Assembly: GCF_020520425.1 (NCBI RefSeq)
Contig: NC_079489.1
Location: 14,780,001-14,844,000 of the forward strand
DNA length: 64,000 nucleotides
Reading direction: 5' to 3'
DNA from: Spinacia oleracea
Lineage: Eukaryota > Streptophyta > Magnoliopsida > Caryophyllales > Amaranthaceae
A program made the position numbers and the translations under genes. The notes below the pieces were generated by a model that saw nothing but the letters and a program-made list of their open reading frames with translations, ran no database searches and was not told where the DNA came from. Within the stretch, counting starts at the first letter, position 1. Each line of letters starts with the position of its first letter. Positions 1 to 12,019 of the stretch are shown piece by piece.

Positions 1-2716
1 TTCCTACCCGATTTATTTTTCAGTTTATAATTTTATTTCATATTTACGAGCTTAACAACCTTTTTAAATTTTAATTATTTTCGGATTTCTAAATTTTATT
101 CGGAAACTAAATTAATTATTTAATGTTCTTATTTTATTCGGAAACTAAATTTATTTTTCGTTAACGATAATTTTTATAATGAATTATTTTAAATAAACAT
201 TTCTATTTTTAAGCAATTTCCAAAAATAGCAACAATTTCTGAATTTTTGGCCAAATATTGTGAAATTACTAAAATACCCTTAAGGAACCAAAATTCCCTT
301 TCTCCTTTCCCCTTGCTCTCCACGTATAAACCAGGAAGGAATTTCCTTCCTTCCTTCCTTCCCTCAAATCAGTCCAAATTCAGATACTTGGACCCCAAGC
401 ACCTCATCTTGTTCTTCACTCCTCCTGTATACAAATTCCCTTCCAATTTCAGACATTCAACATCAAAAATCAATTACCAAAAACTGAAACTCTCACTCCC
501 TTGCTCCTTTGTTCGAACCACCAGCAACCACCGTAGGCCACCACTGCATCCACCACTGACCACCACCATCCAACAACCACCTCAACCACCCTGACCGTCG
601 TTGTCCCCCAGCACCACCGAACACCACAACCTCACCAAATCTCCCCTCCTCTGCTTTCCCTCTCGACGTAACCCTTGCCTTCCCCCTTCCCTGCCGCGCA
701 ACACCACACCCACCACCACCAACTCAGCACCACCACCTCCAGCCACCAATACCACCATCACCTAACCTCTCTACAACCACCCTGCATTGCCCGACGGCCC
801 AGAACCACCGCGAAACACCACGCAAATCTCCCCTGTTTCTCCTCTCCTTCGCGCCACTCACCACCCTCTTTCTTGCTGCTCCGTCGCCTCCGGCGTCGAG
901 TCACCCCACCCTTCCTTCCTCTCCTCCCCTGTGTCGTCCTCCCCTCCGCCCATAACTGACCGGAGAACACCCTAAACTCCCCTGCTTTTCCGCCACTTTT
1001 CGTCCTCCCTCTCCTTCGCGACGCGCCGCCGCGAACCACCCACCATCACCGGAGCCTCCTGACGCGTCTCCGGTGCTTTTGCGCCACCCAGGACCCGAAC
1101 CCAATCTCCCTCCTCCCTTCCTCTTCTCGTGCACCCCTCCCCTGCCTGCTCGTGTTTTCCATTCCCAGAAAACCAAAATCAATTAAGTTTCAATTTGAAA
1201 CTTAATTGATTCTCCTCAAACCCATAATAAGTTGGGCCATATTTCATTTGGGCTTTTGGGTGAGTTAAAAGCTAATTGTGTTTTCAGATTTCCTAGTTTA
1301 TTAATTTTCGTGTTTTAATAATTTTTATTATATAATTATTTACTAATAAAATAATTTATTATTTTTCAGGTTTAATTATTGATTTTAATAAAATAAATTA
1401 CTAGCTGCAGTTAAATAAAATGGAATTTAAATAATTCTCATGTAAATTGATTTATGAATTATAAAATTATATTCTTAAAGTTTCAATTGATAAGATTTTT
1501 GTTAAATTATGAATTTTTTTTTTTTTTAGAATTCGTTATTTATAAAATCATTACTTATAAAATTATTTAGTTATAAAATATCATTTTAGATTATTTATCG
1601 TTTTAAGTACTAATTCAATAATTTAATATTCTGAAAGAAATCGAACTTGGAGCTCAGGAAGAACGATCCATCAAACAGGAAGTATAGAACAACGGTTGAG
1701 GTAACGGCTATTGCTAGTACCCGCAATCCCCTTATAAATGTATTATGAAATTATGACATTATGATTGGATTTATGAATTAAATGTTTTGACATGTTTTAT
1801 GGATTGTGGGAATGAATTGTGATTTGTTTTAATTATTCTTTATAATATGATTTGATTGAGTTTTCTCATAAAATGATGTTTATGAGAAACCATGAATGAA
1901 ATGATGTTTTAGTGATCCGATTCCCAGGATCTAAAAGTGTTATGTTGTTTCAACTGAAATACAAGCCAAGGCTTGGTAAGAATACATACAACATGATAAA
2001 TGAAAGTGAAAGACCTGGTTTGTCTGGCGGTATATAAACTACCATCTTCCTATCTATCGGTCATGCATGCACCACGGACACCTGTCCACCCATGGATCAC
2101 GAGCCCAGGCTCCCATGGTTTATGAGCCCAAGCTCAGGGCCCAGGCCCATGTTACGATGATGAGCCCAGGCTCTTATGGGCCCAGGCCCAGTGGAGAATT
2201 CCTTCACGGTTCGTACTTGCCGACAGCTAGCATGTTAATTAAAAGTTTATGAATGACGTTTTCATTAAAAGGTTTTTATGAATGAATTAAATATGATGTT
2301 TTATTAAATGTTTTACCCATTCTATTCTCCCTGTGTTATTAAATAAAATGAGTTGAAATGAATTTACGTTGCTTAGGTTGTCGTTACTGAGTCTTCGGCT
2401 CACCGTTTTGTTTTCCGTTTTAGGTACTGCGCGGAACGAGGGACACGAGTAGTGGCGAGGAATTTCACTTTAATATTATTCACCTAGTTTATGCTTAATG
2501 TTTTAATAGTTTAATTAAAGACTTTTAGTAATTTATGTACTTGAATTTTGGGAATATAAAGGATTATTATATTAAATTGGAGGTTTTTATGGCTTATGTA
2601 TGATGTTGCCTTGTAATTTCTAAGACGGAATTACGGCAGGTAATGTCCCGACCAAATTAGGTTAATTCCGCTGCTAATTATGCTTTAATAATTGAATTAG
2701 AGGTCGGGGTGTTACA
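1..2716 (+). mobile_element. Gypsy-type long LTR, 3' part only
   Basis: The stretch ends in GGTCGGGGTGTTACA, the usual 3' end of long plant gypsy LTRs (start TGTAACACCCC). A TATA-like CGTATAAA lies near 322, just before a CTTCC run and a C-rich, CCACC-repeat stretch (about 480-1160) of the sort found in the transcribed leader of these LTRs. About 2097-2195 is built from GAGCCCAGGC-like words. The open frames at 247-1180 are by-products of this composition and match no protein I know. The 5' end is outside the window, so solo LTR and 3' LTR cannot be told apart. Family is inferred from the terminus. Confidence 0.6.
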
Positions 2717-3523
2717 ACCTTAGTTGACTAGGGATGGTGCACAGTCAGTGCAAAGATTAGAGTCTTTCCTGTTAGTCGTGCTTCTTGTTTCATGGTTAGC
2801 AATAATGGTGTTACAGCCTTGAATCCATCAGAAATTTATAATGCTGACAGCTTTATCCCTTTGCTTAAATCATTTCACAAAAAGATACAGTATGTATTTA
2901 TATTGCAAAATCACAAACACATCTCATGTTCTTTTCTACATAACCTAAGGTTGCTAACCTCATTCCCTCTCTCAAAATAAAGTTTCAGTGAAATTTGTAA
3001 ACTAGAAAATTTAGGAATTAGGATCACCTAGCCATATTTAACATCTTATAGTACCAAATCACTCGATCCAAGGAAGGAGCTAAGAGGGTTTTTATACTGC
3101 AATCTGATATTAGCCCATAAGATTATATTGGCTCTAAGTTAAAATAGGTGTGTCTTCTTTAATAAATCTGGTTTCAGTATCATAAATTCCTGAACTTGTG
3201 TAAACTATCATCTACCATTCCATTTCCTCATTACTAAATTTGTAGCTATTGTGACAGTAGTACTTGTGTACCTGATTGATAAACACCAATTTCCGTGCAA
3301 TAGCTTCAAAAATTGTACACGAGTGGTACATAGAGGAGTTTTATTTATTTTGGTTTTCATGTATGGCATGTCCCCCTGTGTTACATGCTGCCAAATTGTT
3401 GTGGGTTTATTTGGTACAGGTAAAAAGAAACGAAAAGATTTGGGGACACGGTAAGTCTTCATTGAGGGTGGATCTTAACAATAGGGTCTTGGATTGTTGT
3501 GTAGGGCTGATGGTTCGGTTTAT
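2717..3523. other. Intergenic, no supported gene
   Basis: Short open frames exist on both strands (for example 3276-3539 +), but I recognise no domain, splice structure or repeat terminus. It may hold unrecognised exon relics. Confidence 0.4.
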
Positions 3524-3557
3524 AAGTCAACTTTGGTAGCCTGGCCAAAGTTGACTT
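3524..3557. repeat. Perfect 13-bp inverted repeat (hairpin)
   Basis: AAGTCAACTTTGG at 3524-3536 is the exact reverse complement of CCAAAGTTGACTT at 3545-3557, with an 8-nt loop. It lies just left of the AT-rich, tRNA-like-bearing segment and may be its left end or an unrelated hairpin. Confidence 0.7.
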
Positions 3558-3669
3558 GTTGTTTCCTGTTTTGTTTTCCAAAAGTAAACTAAATTAATCT
3601 AAAAGTTAATTAAATCTCTCAAAGTAAACTTAATAATAATAATGAAGCGTCAATATTATTCTTCCTTTA

Positions 3670-3740
3670 AACCTATTAGCTCAAATGGTAGAGCACTATG
3701 CAGATGCATAGGGGATGTAGGTTCGATTCCTACATAGGTT
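3670..3740 (+). tRNA. tRNA-like structure, probably not a functional tRNA
   Basis: AACCTAT pairs fully with ATAGGTT (7-bp acceptor). The D arm is GCTCAAATGGTAGAGC, and the T arm GTAGG-TTCGATT-CCTAC is fully paired, so A and B boxes are present. The anticodon arm is 16 nt rather than 17 and folds as CTATGC-AGAT-GCATAG, leaving no normal 7-nt anticodon loop. That argues against a working tRNA. A related structure lies on the opposite strand at 5207-5278. Confidence 0.45.
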
Positions 3741-3845
3741 GTCTCTAAAAGTATATGAAAAACAAACTCAAAAGTAAATCATAATAAATCAAAAGTAAAT
3801 CAAAATATTTCTGGAACAAAAACTAAAATCAAATAAGGATTTTGA

Positions 3846-4630
3846 TATATGCAGCCCTTAGGCCTGCGAATAAAAGTTAGCAAAACTCACTATTTAATGC
3901 ATATTTTATAGTTTTAAAGGAATCTAATTGAACGAATAAAAAAAATTACTCCGTAATTTGTTAACCTAATTAATGCACTTCATAACAACAAATTTAGAGT
4001 TCCAATTTTATTTTATTTTTTAACAAATTAGAGTTCTAATTTTGGTCACGTAACTCACAGCTAAACTTTTTGGACGGCATAATTTTATTAAAGAACATTT
4101 AACCGAATTATATATACTTCGTTCATACATTAAGAAAACAAAATTACTCATCATACAGAGCTAACCAAATCAATTAGAAGCACAACTTATCATGAAAACT
4201 CCGTACTTAATTAGAATTATGTCTTCTGTTTGTTTCAGAAATACTAATAAGTTGTGCTCATATGCGGAAGCAAACAAATAATAAGTTGTTTTTATATCAT
4301 TAAGCAAACAAAACCAAACACCCAATTAATACTACGTACAAAACAAAAAAATCATTTTTTTTATATGAGGATTAAATTCAAAAGTAAAAAAGCAACAAAA
4401 ATAAAGAACATGCCAGAGATAAACCAAATTCTGAAGAGGTATGAAAATGAGTAGAAGAAAAATGGCAGAGGTTAATGTTGATTAGTGTAACAGTAAATAA
4501 TTAATGAGGTTTTTATATGAAATTTATTTATGTGTATTAAATTCTCCTACTAGATTCTATTTATCTTGAAAATATAAGAATATTTTAGGAGTATTTAATG
4601 CTTATTTACAGCCCTAAGGGCTGCAAATAT
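3846..4630. mobile_element. Small terminal-inverted-repeat element (MITE-like)
   Basis: The left end reads GCAGCCCTTAGGCCTGCGAATAA. The right end, reverse-complemented, reads GCAGCCCTTAGGGCTGTAAATAA. The interior is AT-rich with no coding signal. I did not find a convincing target-site duplication, so the superfamily is open. It appears nested in the tRNA-like-bearing segment. Confidence 0.5.
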
Positions 4631-4832
4631 CATTTGCCATCAAATAAAAGTAAAGTAAAATTCAATAAAAGTAAATCAAAAAAATTCAACAGTAAATCAA
4701 AGTATCTCAAATATTTTGTGGCAGCCTGCTGACTATTTGGGGCCTGCACTATTCTAGCTTGCAATTGCACGAGTTGAGTCATATTGACTTGATACTACAG
4801 TCAATCATCTGAAGTTGCAACCAGATTTGCAG

Positions 4833-4953
4833 GAACAATGAATGCCCTGCGTGCCGCTTGCATTGTGCTAGTCGTCAGTCTTTAAGAGATGATCCTGATT
4901 ATGATGCACTGATTGCTGCGATATATCCAGATATTGATCAATATGAAGAAAAG
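4833..4953 (+). pseudogene. Captured exon of a RING1-type E3 ubiquitin ligase
   Basis: The frame translates to NNECPACRLHCASRQSLRDD followed by PDYDALIAAIYPDIDQYEEK. I recognise this as the end of the C3HC4 RING finger plus following residues of plant RING1A/RING1B, the PRC1 ubiquitin ligases acting on histone H2A. The exon is preceded by TTTGCAG (acceptor) and followed by GTATGC (donor), so intron borders came along with it. The first half of the RING (zinc ligands 1-4) and the rest of the gene are absent here. Being a lone exon inside a repeat-like segment, it is best read as a captured gene fragment. Confidence 0.8.
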
Positions 4954-5206
4954 GTATGCTTCTTGAATAGCTATTTGTTTGACATACTTTGGTTAGATGC
5001 ATTGTCTATTGTTTTTTAGTTTGGTTTCTACTTGTGTTTTCTACCTTTTGGTAATAAAAGTTCTCTATTTTATATAAAAAAAAAACTTAAATGTAAATAA
5101 TATTAACTCACAAGTAAATTAAAAAATCTCAAAAGTAAATAAAAAGTTTTAAAAGTATTTACCAACAGTGTCCCAAGAAGATTTGAAGGAAACTAAAAAG
5201 TAAACA

Positions 5207-5278
5207 AACCTACGTGGGATTTGAACCCCGCATTTTTTGTGCATTTGCACAATGCTCTACCAATTGAGCTAGTAGGAT
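5207..5278 (-). tRNA. tRNA-like structure, opposite orientation, probably not functional
   Basis: On the minus strand: acceptor ATCCTAC/GTAGGTT (6 of 7 pairs), D arm GCTCAATTGGTAGAGC, T arm GCGGGGTTCAAATCCCAC (4 of 5 pairs). The anticodon arm folds as TTGTGC-AAAT-GCACAA, again 16 nt without a 7-nt loop. Compared with 3670-3740 the anticodon stem sequence differs but pairing is kept by paired changes. Confidence 0.45.
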
Positions 5279-5379
5279 AATGTTTTTAAATAGAACAAAT
5301 AAAAGTAAAGCAAAAACCCCAAAAAGTAAATCAAAATAATTCAAAAGTAAAGGCCCCGATTACTTCTGAAAATTAGCTT

Positions 5380-6520
5380 AGTAACGTTTTTGATGCAATT
5401 ATAACTCTAAATTTGAAATATATTTAATGTTTTAGAGCCCTTAACTTTCTGTATAGCCCGACGATTGCAGCTACACCCTTACCTAGTCACTAACTTATCG
5501 GACAACATCATAACCACAAAACCTAACCCATATGTCACCAAGGAACTGAGATGGCCAACAGAGCCAAGATACAAACCAAGAACAGAACAAGAACTGACTT
5601 CTAAATCCCACACCAAAGCAGCCAGCACAACCCAAGCAGAACAGTATATCAGCCATACCATATCAGCCAACAGAGAGAACGACAACACATCAGAAAGCGC
5701 GGGATAACTTTGGTCATGCTGACCAAATTGTAGCACACTAACCTAGCAAGAAACAACCCAAAAGAATAAACTAGCTCAAACAAATTTCGTCTCCAAAATC
5801 GTACAATTGAAGGTGAACTTACAAACCTTAGCGTTTTTGTTCCTTTTTTTGGTAAGTTTTGAATTTTGGGCTTCCTTGATGGTCAGTTCGTAAAAACCCG
5901 AGCTGTTGCAATAATATATATAGTTTTTTTTTTATGTTGTGGGGTGTTGGTTAATTTGGTCTTGTTGGAAAATTAGAAAGAAAATTATAACCTTGAATTT
6001 GAAAAAGATCCAGATCCATCAGGCAATTGCTTTACCCCAGCCATAGCAATTGCTGATTATTTTTGACGAACTTCGAATGGAGAGGTATGAGGGATCGACA
6101 ATGGTGGAGAAGAGGTAGAAGAGAAATAATGGAGAGGAGTGCAGAGATGAAGCAGAAAATCGCAGAGGAGAGAGGAACGAAAATTAAAATAGCAATTAAA
6201 GAAAATAAGGGGGGGGGGGGGAATTATAATTGTTATATAACACGTAAGGGTGAATACCTCCTATAGCAGGTTAGTAACTTGTTAGGCTTAATAATAGTAG
6301 TTGGGTCATAAAGGTTGGATTATTTAGAAATATCGCATAGGTAGGATTAATTAAAGAAAATCTGGCAAAGGTTGGATTAATAATTACAAATTTTCCTAAA
6401 AAATATTAAAAAAAATCACCCCCTCCCCACCAACCTCAAAAATTTGACACATTTCCCACTAACTACATTAAAAAAAATATCTAATATCAACTAGCATCTA
6501 ATTAAGTAATAAGTCAATTA
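5380..6520. other. No recognised gene; possible end of a terminal-repeat element
   Basis: Open frames at 5465-5707 on both strands and 6063-6266 show no domain I know. 6060-6220 is purine-rich with an 11-12 nt G run near 6211. The stretch 6330-6400 ends in CAAATTTTCCTAAAAA, resembling the right end of the MULE at 58440-58459, but no matching left end was found. Confidence 0.35.
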
Positions 6521-6526
6521 AATTGC

Positions 6527-7212
6527 CTTAAATTATGTGCCTCTCAAACCGATGCGAGTATTTCGGTATAGAAGGAGTAGTAACAAAATACATATTTTTT
6601 GTTGTGTGTAAATTCACATCTCTAATGGATGGTACAAACCATACAACTACTAAAATATAAAAACTATTGAAAAAAACTATAAAACCACTAATTAACTGTC
6701 AAATTGACTAAAACTGGGAAATTCGGGGCAATAACAACAGTATTGTGGAAACATCGTACAATACAAAAAAAACTATCTCGTTTAGTTGAAAACCAACGGA
6801 AAATGAGACTTCGACCATAAATGGTTCATACTGTACATGTAAATTGTCGGTAAGGGTAACAAACATATCATCCATATATGTGTAAATTAAAATAAATTAA
6901 AAATCAAACACGCCAAAGTAATTACATCATAATTCAAAAGATAAATATTCCTAACACATACAAGTTAATAAATTTCCATAACAACTTTGATTTTATAATT
7001 CGTAAATACTTTAATGAAAATTTATTATTTCATAATTTATGAAATATTAAAACATATAAATAAATTATTCTAATATGTTTTCAAAAAAAAATGAATAATA
7101 TTAAAATTTATAAAGAAATTAAATATCTATAAAAAATACTCCGTATAAGTTAATAATTATCTATAACAACTTTGATTTTGTACTTCGTAAATACTTTATT
7201 GAAAATTTATTA
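6527..7212. repeat. Tandem duplication, copy 1
   Basis: Begins near GTGCCTCTCAAACCGATGCG and ends near TTTATTGAAAATTTATTAT. It is closely related to 7213-8100: both contain the CTAATGGATGGTACAAACC and GGGGCAATAACAACAGTATT blocks in the same order. Non-coding, AT-rich, with a MITE-like opening (GAGTATTTCGGTATAGAAGG). Confidence 0.8.
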
Positions 7213-8100
7213 TGTGCCGCTCAAATTATGTGCCGCTCAAACCGATGCGAGTATTTCGGGATAGAGGGAGTAGTAACAAAATACATATTTTTTGTTGTAT
7301 GTAAACTCACATCTCTAATGGATGGTACAAACCATACAACTACTAAAATATAAAGCTATTGAAAAAAACTATAAAATAACTAATTAACTGTCAAATTGAC
7401 TTAAACTCACTAATTAATTTGGTTAGTTTTAAAGAACAAGTGGTTTACCCGTAAACAATTGTGGGCATGTTTTGAAAAAAACTATAAAACCACTAATTAA
7501 CTGTCAAATTAACTTAAACTCACAAAGGTGGGAAATTCGGGGCAATAACAACAGTATTGTGGAAACATTGTACAATACAAAAATAAAACTATCCCATTTA
7601 AGTTAAAAGTCAATGGAAAATGAGACTTCGGCCATAAATGGTTCATACTGTATATGTAAATTGTCGGTAAGGGTAACAAACATATCATCCATATATGTCT
7701 AAATTAAAAACATTAAAAATCAAACACGCCCACAATTATTTACGGGTAAACCACTTGTTCTTTAAAAACTAACCAAATTAATTAAAACATATACAAAAAG
7801 TAATTACTCCGTACATCACAATTCAAAATTTAAATATTCATAACACATACAAGTTAATAAATTTCCATAACAACTTTGATTTTGTAATTCGTAAATACTT
7901 TAATGAAAATTTATTATTTCATAATTTATGAAATGTTAAAACATATAAATAAATTATTCTAATATGTTTTCAAAAAAAATGAATAATATTACAATTTATA
8001 AAGAAATTAAATATCCATAAAAAATACTCCGTATAAGTTAATAATTATCTATAACAACTTTGATTTTGTACTTCGTAAATACTTTATTGAAAATTTATTA
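7213..8100. repeat. Tandem duplication, copy 2, with extra inverted arms
   Basis: Direct copy of 6527-7212 starting GTGCCGCTCAAACCGATGCG. It is about 200 bp longer because of two inverted segments (about 7405-7465 and 7727-7785) missing from copy 1. Confidence 0.8.
7405..7785. repeat. ~58-bp inverted repeat inside tandem copy 2
   Basis: The segment at 7405-7465 containing AGAACAAGTGGTTTACCCGT is nearly the reverse complement of that at 7727-7785 containing ACGGGTAAACCACTTGTTCT, with about 260 bp between. Both arms are absent from copy 1 at the matching sites. Confidence 0.75.
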
Positions 8101-8269
8101 TATCAAAATATGGAATTCACCGAAGTTTATCTAAACTAAATATGCAACATGTAATGTAAAACTAAATTTAAAAAAACGACAATTCATCATCCACTTAACT
8201 CACCCCTAGCCTATACTAAATTTTAGCCCGTACGATGTAAGGATTCTATTAAATTGTTATGTTTAAATA

Positions 8270-9000
8270 AAAATGCTACGTATATACCACTTTTATATAT
8301 TAGATTAGATTAGTTTTTGATTTTGCATTCAATTTCATTTTAGATTTTTTTTTATTACGAGAGTGTTTGTTTTTGGATGAAATTGTATATGCGTAATATT
8401 AATAATTAATTAATAAAAAATATCTACGTGACACTTAATAATTTCTTTACGTGGCACTCGACTTTTTGATTCAAAATTAATTTTGAAATCTTATTTTTCA
8501 TTGGAAGAAACCATTAGATTTTTCTACAAGGCGCTCTAAAATTGGATTAATTTTTTATTTTGAATTGAATTTTATTTATTTTATTTTAGATTATTGTTTG
8601 ATTTTGGATGACTTTTATTTTAGATTTATTTTTTAATTATTAGAGTGTTTGATTTTAGATGGAGTTGTATATATTAGTAATTAATTAATTAATTAAAATA
8701 TCTACGTTGCACCTAATTAATTATCTGCTTGGAAATCGATTATTTTGTAATTATTAGAGTGTTTGATTTTCGATGGAGTTGTATATACTAGTAATTAATA
8801 AATTAAAATATCTACGTGGCACCTAATTAATTATCTATGTGGCACTTGATTTTTTTAATTCAAAAAGAAATTAGAAATCTTATTTTTCATTGGCCGAAAC
8901 CATTAGTAATCGCAGGTGGCGCTCTAATATTTCAACAAATATTCCTCCATTAGCCAAAGCCATTAGATTTTTCTACGTGGCGCTCTAATATCTCATTTTT
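8270..9000. repeat. Imperfect direct repeats rich in TACGTGGCAC words
   Basis: The phrases AGAGTGTTTGATTTT..GATG, ATCTACGTGGCACCTAATTA and CCATTAGATTTTTCTACGTG occur two to four times in loose succession, with periods of about 120 to 330 bp. No coding potential. Probably the repetitive interior of a non-autonomous element whose ends I could not define. Confidence 0.5.
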
Positions 9001-9584
9001 GTTTATTTCTTTTTCAGGTACTATAATCACGTACGGGAAATAAGATGACGTACTGGCTTGTGATAATGTCATGATTCATGAACCAATAACTTAAAACGTG
9101 GTAATATATATAGAATAAATAAATGGTGGTGTGCCAACCTATTTTCTTTTGCAATGGCCACTACGTACCATCTTAGTGGTGTGCTGTTAATCTGTTATAT
9201 GATCCTTGTACTTTAGAAACTTTGTGTGGTTTGAAGCCTTTAGGCTCTAAAAGTCCAATGTAATACTCTGCATACATTTGTTTTTTGTTTTCTTCAAAAA
9301 ATTAATTTCCTCTCGTTACCATCATTGGTTGATGAAAATTATGAGAAAAATGAGATAATTGAAGTGAATTAGCATTATCATAGATTTATAGGTGTTGGTA
9401 TATGACTTTCCTTAACAAATTCATTGTATAATTATCATTTATTACCTCCTACTAACGGATTTTGTTATGTTTTTCACTTTGACAAATTTTCACAATCAAG
9501 TGAACGTTTTTTATTTAATAAAAATTAGATATCCGATTAAATTAATGAATTGATGGCCCGTTTTTAAAAAAATTGCACAAAGGC
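9001..9584. other. Intergenic, nothing recognised
   Basis: No domain-bearing frame or repeat terminus. 9116-9290 reads like a plant 3' UTR but no upstream coding sequence supports that. Confidence 0.35.
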
Positions 9585-10325
9585 CAATTATCAAGGCGTA
9601 ATCGTCGCCCCGGCACTGATCATTAATAGTTCCACAATATGCATACCGGGATTCAAGATCAAAATTAGGTTCGTGTGAGATTGTACTTGTCCGCGAGATA
9701 ACCTTTGCAAACATAAAAGGAGTACATAAATGATGAATATTTGGATATATACTTTGCAAACATAAACTGATAAAAGGAATACATAAAGAATTTGGCATCC
9801 AGACATTTCAGAGTGCGCGCCTCTTATGTTTGATTCAAGAGAGCATGCTTTCCCAGTGGTTATTAAATACTAACAAGAATATCAAAAAATCACATTGTCG
9901 CTTTGGCCGAGTGGTTAAGGCGTGTGCCTGCTAAGTACATAGGGTTTCCCCGCGAGAGTTCGAATCTCTCAGGCGACGTTTTTTGCATATGACAACGTTT
10001 TTAAATTAATACAAAGTATATATGTAATTTCGTCGATATGATTCCATGTTCGAACCCTGGATGCAGCAATTTTTAAAACCTCTCAAGATTTCTGTTTTTT
10101 ATTGTTACCACTCGGATTATCCGAATTCGGGGCAAGTTTTGGGTAGATAGGTTCTAGTCTCATCTCAAGATTATAACTTAGTATTTTATCTTTCTCTAAT
10201 ATGGGACTACTCAATTAAGGGTAATGATTTTTTTTATTTTTTTTTTACAAGGAGAGGCACATACTACAGTTATAATCGCGACCCATATCGCTATTTTAAA
10301 GAAATTTAGTCATGTTTAATAACGT
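9585..10325. repeat. Duplicated block A (with tRNA-Ser)
   Basis: Shares a collinear series of landmarks with 19870-20645: TTTGCAAACATAAAAG.AGTACATAAATGAT, AGAATTTGGCATCCA, the tRNA-Ser gene, TCGATATGATTCCA, GGGACTACTC and TTTAAAGAA(A)TTTAGTCAT. Divergence and small indels throughout suggest an old segmental duplication or two copies of one dispersed element. Confidence 0.75.
9897..9978 (+). tRNA. tRNA-Ser (anticodon GCU), copy A
   Basis: 82 nt from GTCGCTT to AGGCGAC plus discriminator G. The acceptor has seven pairs including one G-U. The D arm contains GGCCGAGTGGTTAAGGC, the anticodon loop CTGCTAA (GCT), the T arm AGAGTTCGAATCTCT. The long variable arm marks a class II tRNA-Ser. No intron. 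A T6 run at 9979-9984 fits a Pol III terminator. The variable arm has AGGG where copy B has GGGG, costing one stem pair. Confidence 0.93.
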
Positions 10326-11088
10326 TACACTTAAATACTTAACTAATGGTGTGATTACGTAATACGTACCCATCTATAAATCTACAATAGATTGGGACTT
10401 TGGGAGCTGTAACAAATGGATTTATGGATTTGTTACTGTATTATGAATTTTTATGGTTGTTGAATCTGATTTTATTACTTTACCAAACTGCCGTCGTTTT
10501 TTCTCTTACCAATTTGGTTGATCGACCCCCAAGTTTAACTTAGACTGATGGCGTCAACATAAAAAATACATGAATATTTTGCTTTATGTTCCTTAACTTT
10601 TTACTTCTAAAATCTGAAAAGTTATATGACTTCAGTAAGATTAAAATGTTGGAATTTTATAATATCGAATATAAATTTCACACATAACTTTTATTATCTT
10701 TATCGTATAACTGGTTGTATCTTATAATGGACAACTAAAGCTATTTTTTGTTCACAAAAGAAAAAAATCGACATGGTTGTAAAACGTTCTGGTCATTTCT
10801 TTACTTGTAATTTCCTAATTGACGTTATACATAGAAAATTCCTAAAACGTTCTGGTCGTTTCTTAATTCTCATTGATTTATACGCTAAAACGGTTTAAGT
10901 TTAGAGATCTATATATAGCAAATTTCGAAAAGTTATCCATTGAAGACTTGACTGAGGATCGTGATGATCCTATTGTTGTCTTAAATATTTAATCAACTTT
11001 TTCATTATGCTATTCTAAGTGAATTGATTACCATCTACCGTAGATGAGAAGTTTTAATTATCTTTCTTGTCTCTTTATATATAGACTA
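10326..11088. other. Intergenic, nothing recognised
   Basis: AT-rich, no domain-bearing frame. Two copies of an AAAACGTTCTGGTC phrase (about 10782 and 10844) show a small local duplication. Confidence 0.35.
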
Positions 11089-11125
11089 GTTGAACCACGC
11101 GGTAGTCAACTTGGTGTTTTATATA
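11089..11125 (-). mobile_element. Helitron-like 3' end (minus strand)
   Basis: Reverse-complemented it reads GTTGACTACCGCGTGGTTCA followed by ACTAGT: a short imperfect hairpin just before CTAG with T following, the layout of a Helitron 3' terminus. No 5' end or Rep/helicase frame was found. Confidence 0.35.
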
Positions 11126-11430
11126 TTAAAAATTATATATATATTTTTTCTTTTGAATTAAGTACTTGTTTGTGGTTAATGTTTCTTAGGTTTGGTTATA
11201 GTTTATAATTTTTAAAGTGTTGGTAAAGAACATTTGTTTGTTTATTCCTCTTTACCAATGCAAGAGTATTTCACTTTTAAGTCATTTCTCTTTCTTCTTT
11301 AATTCTTTATTTTTTTTAAAAAGATAAAAGTAGTTCATTCATAGAGTAGTCATATGACATCTATAATAGAAATCAAAACTAACAAATACTCCGTAAAAAA
11401 TAATTTGGATCAACATAATTTCTATATTTT

Positions 11431-12019
<589 letters not shown>

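Larger units (their letters stand above)
3579..5360. mobile_element. Candidate composite element with tRNA-like structures and AAAAGTAAATC motifs
   Basis: A distinct AT-rich segment. Words close to AAAAGTAAATC(AAA) recur at about 3580, 3620, 3769-3805, 4630-4700, 5090-5150, 5195 and 5300-5352. Two tRNA-like structures sit inside, one on each strand, about 1.47 kb apart. Between them are a small terminal-inverted-repeat element (3846-4630) and an exon of a RING1-type gene (4833-4953) with part of its following intron. No transposase frame and no clear target-site duplication are visible, so the ends are approximate. Reading it as one mobile unit is inference from the symmetric layout. It could also be several independent insertions. 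Confidence 0.4.

Noticed and set aside
247-1182. Pro/Ser/Arg-rich frames on both strands
   Set aside because: Generated by CCACC/CTCC-rich composition in an LTR leader; no domain, frames overlap on both strands.
3251-3539. Overlapping 67-87-codon frames that looked exon-like
   Set aside because: Frames on both strands compete, and no splice pair or family match could be named.
9511-9806. Minus-strand frames similar to those at 19800-20084
   Set aside because: The similarity follows from the non-coding block duplication; frames are not conserved in length and no domain is seen.
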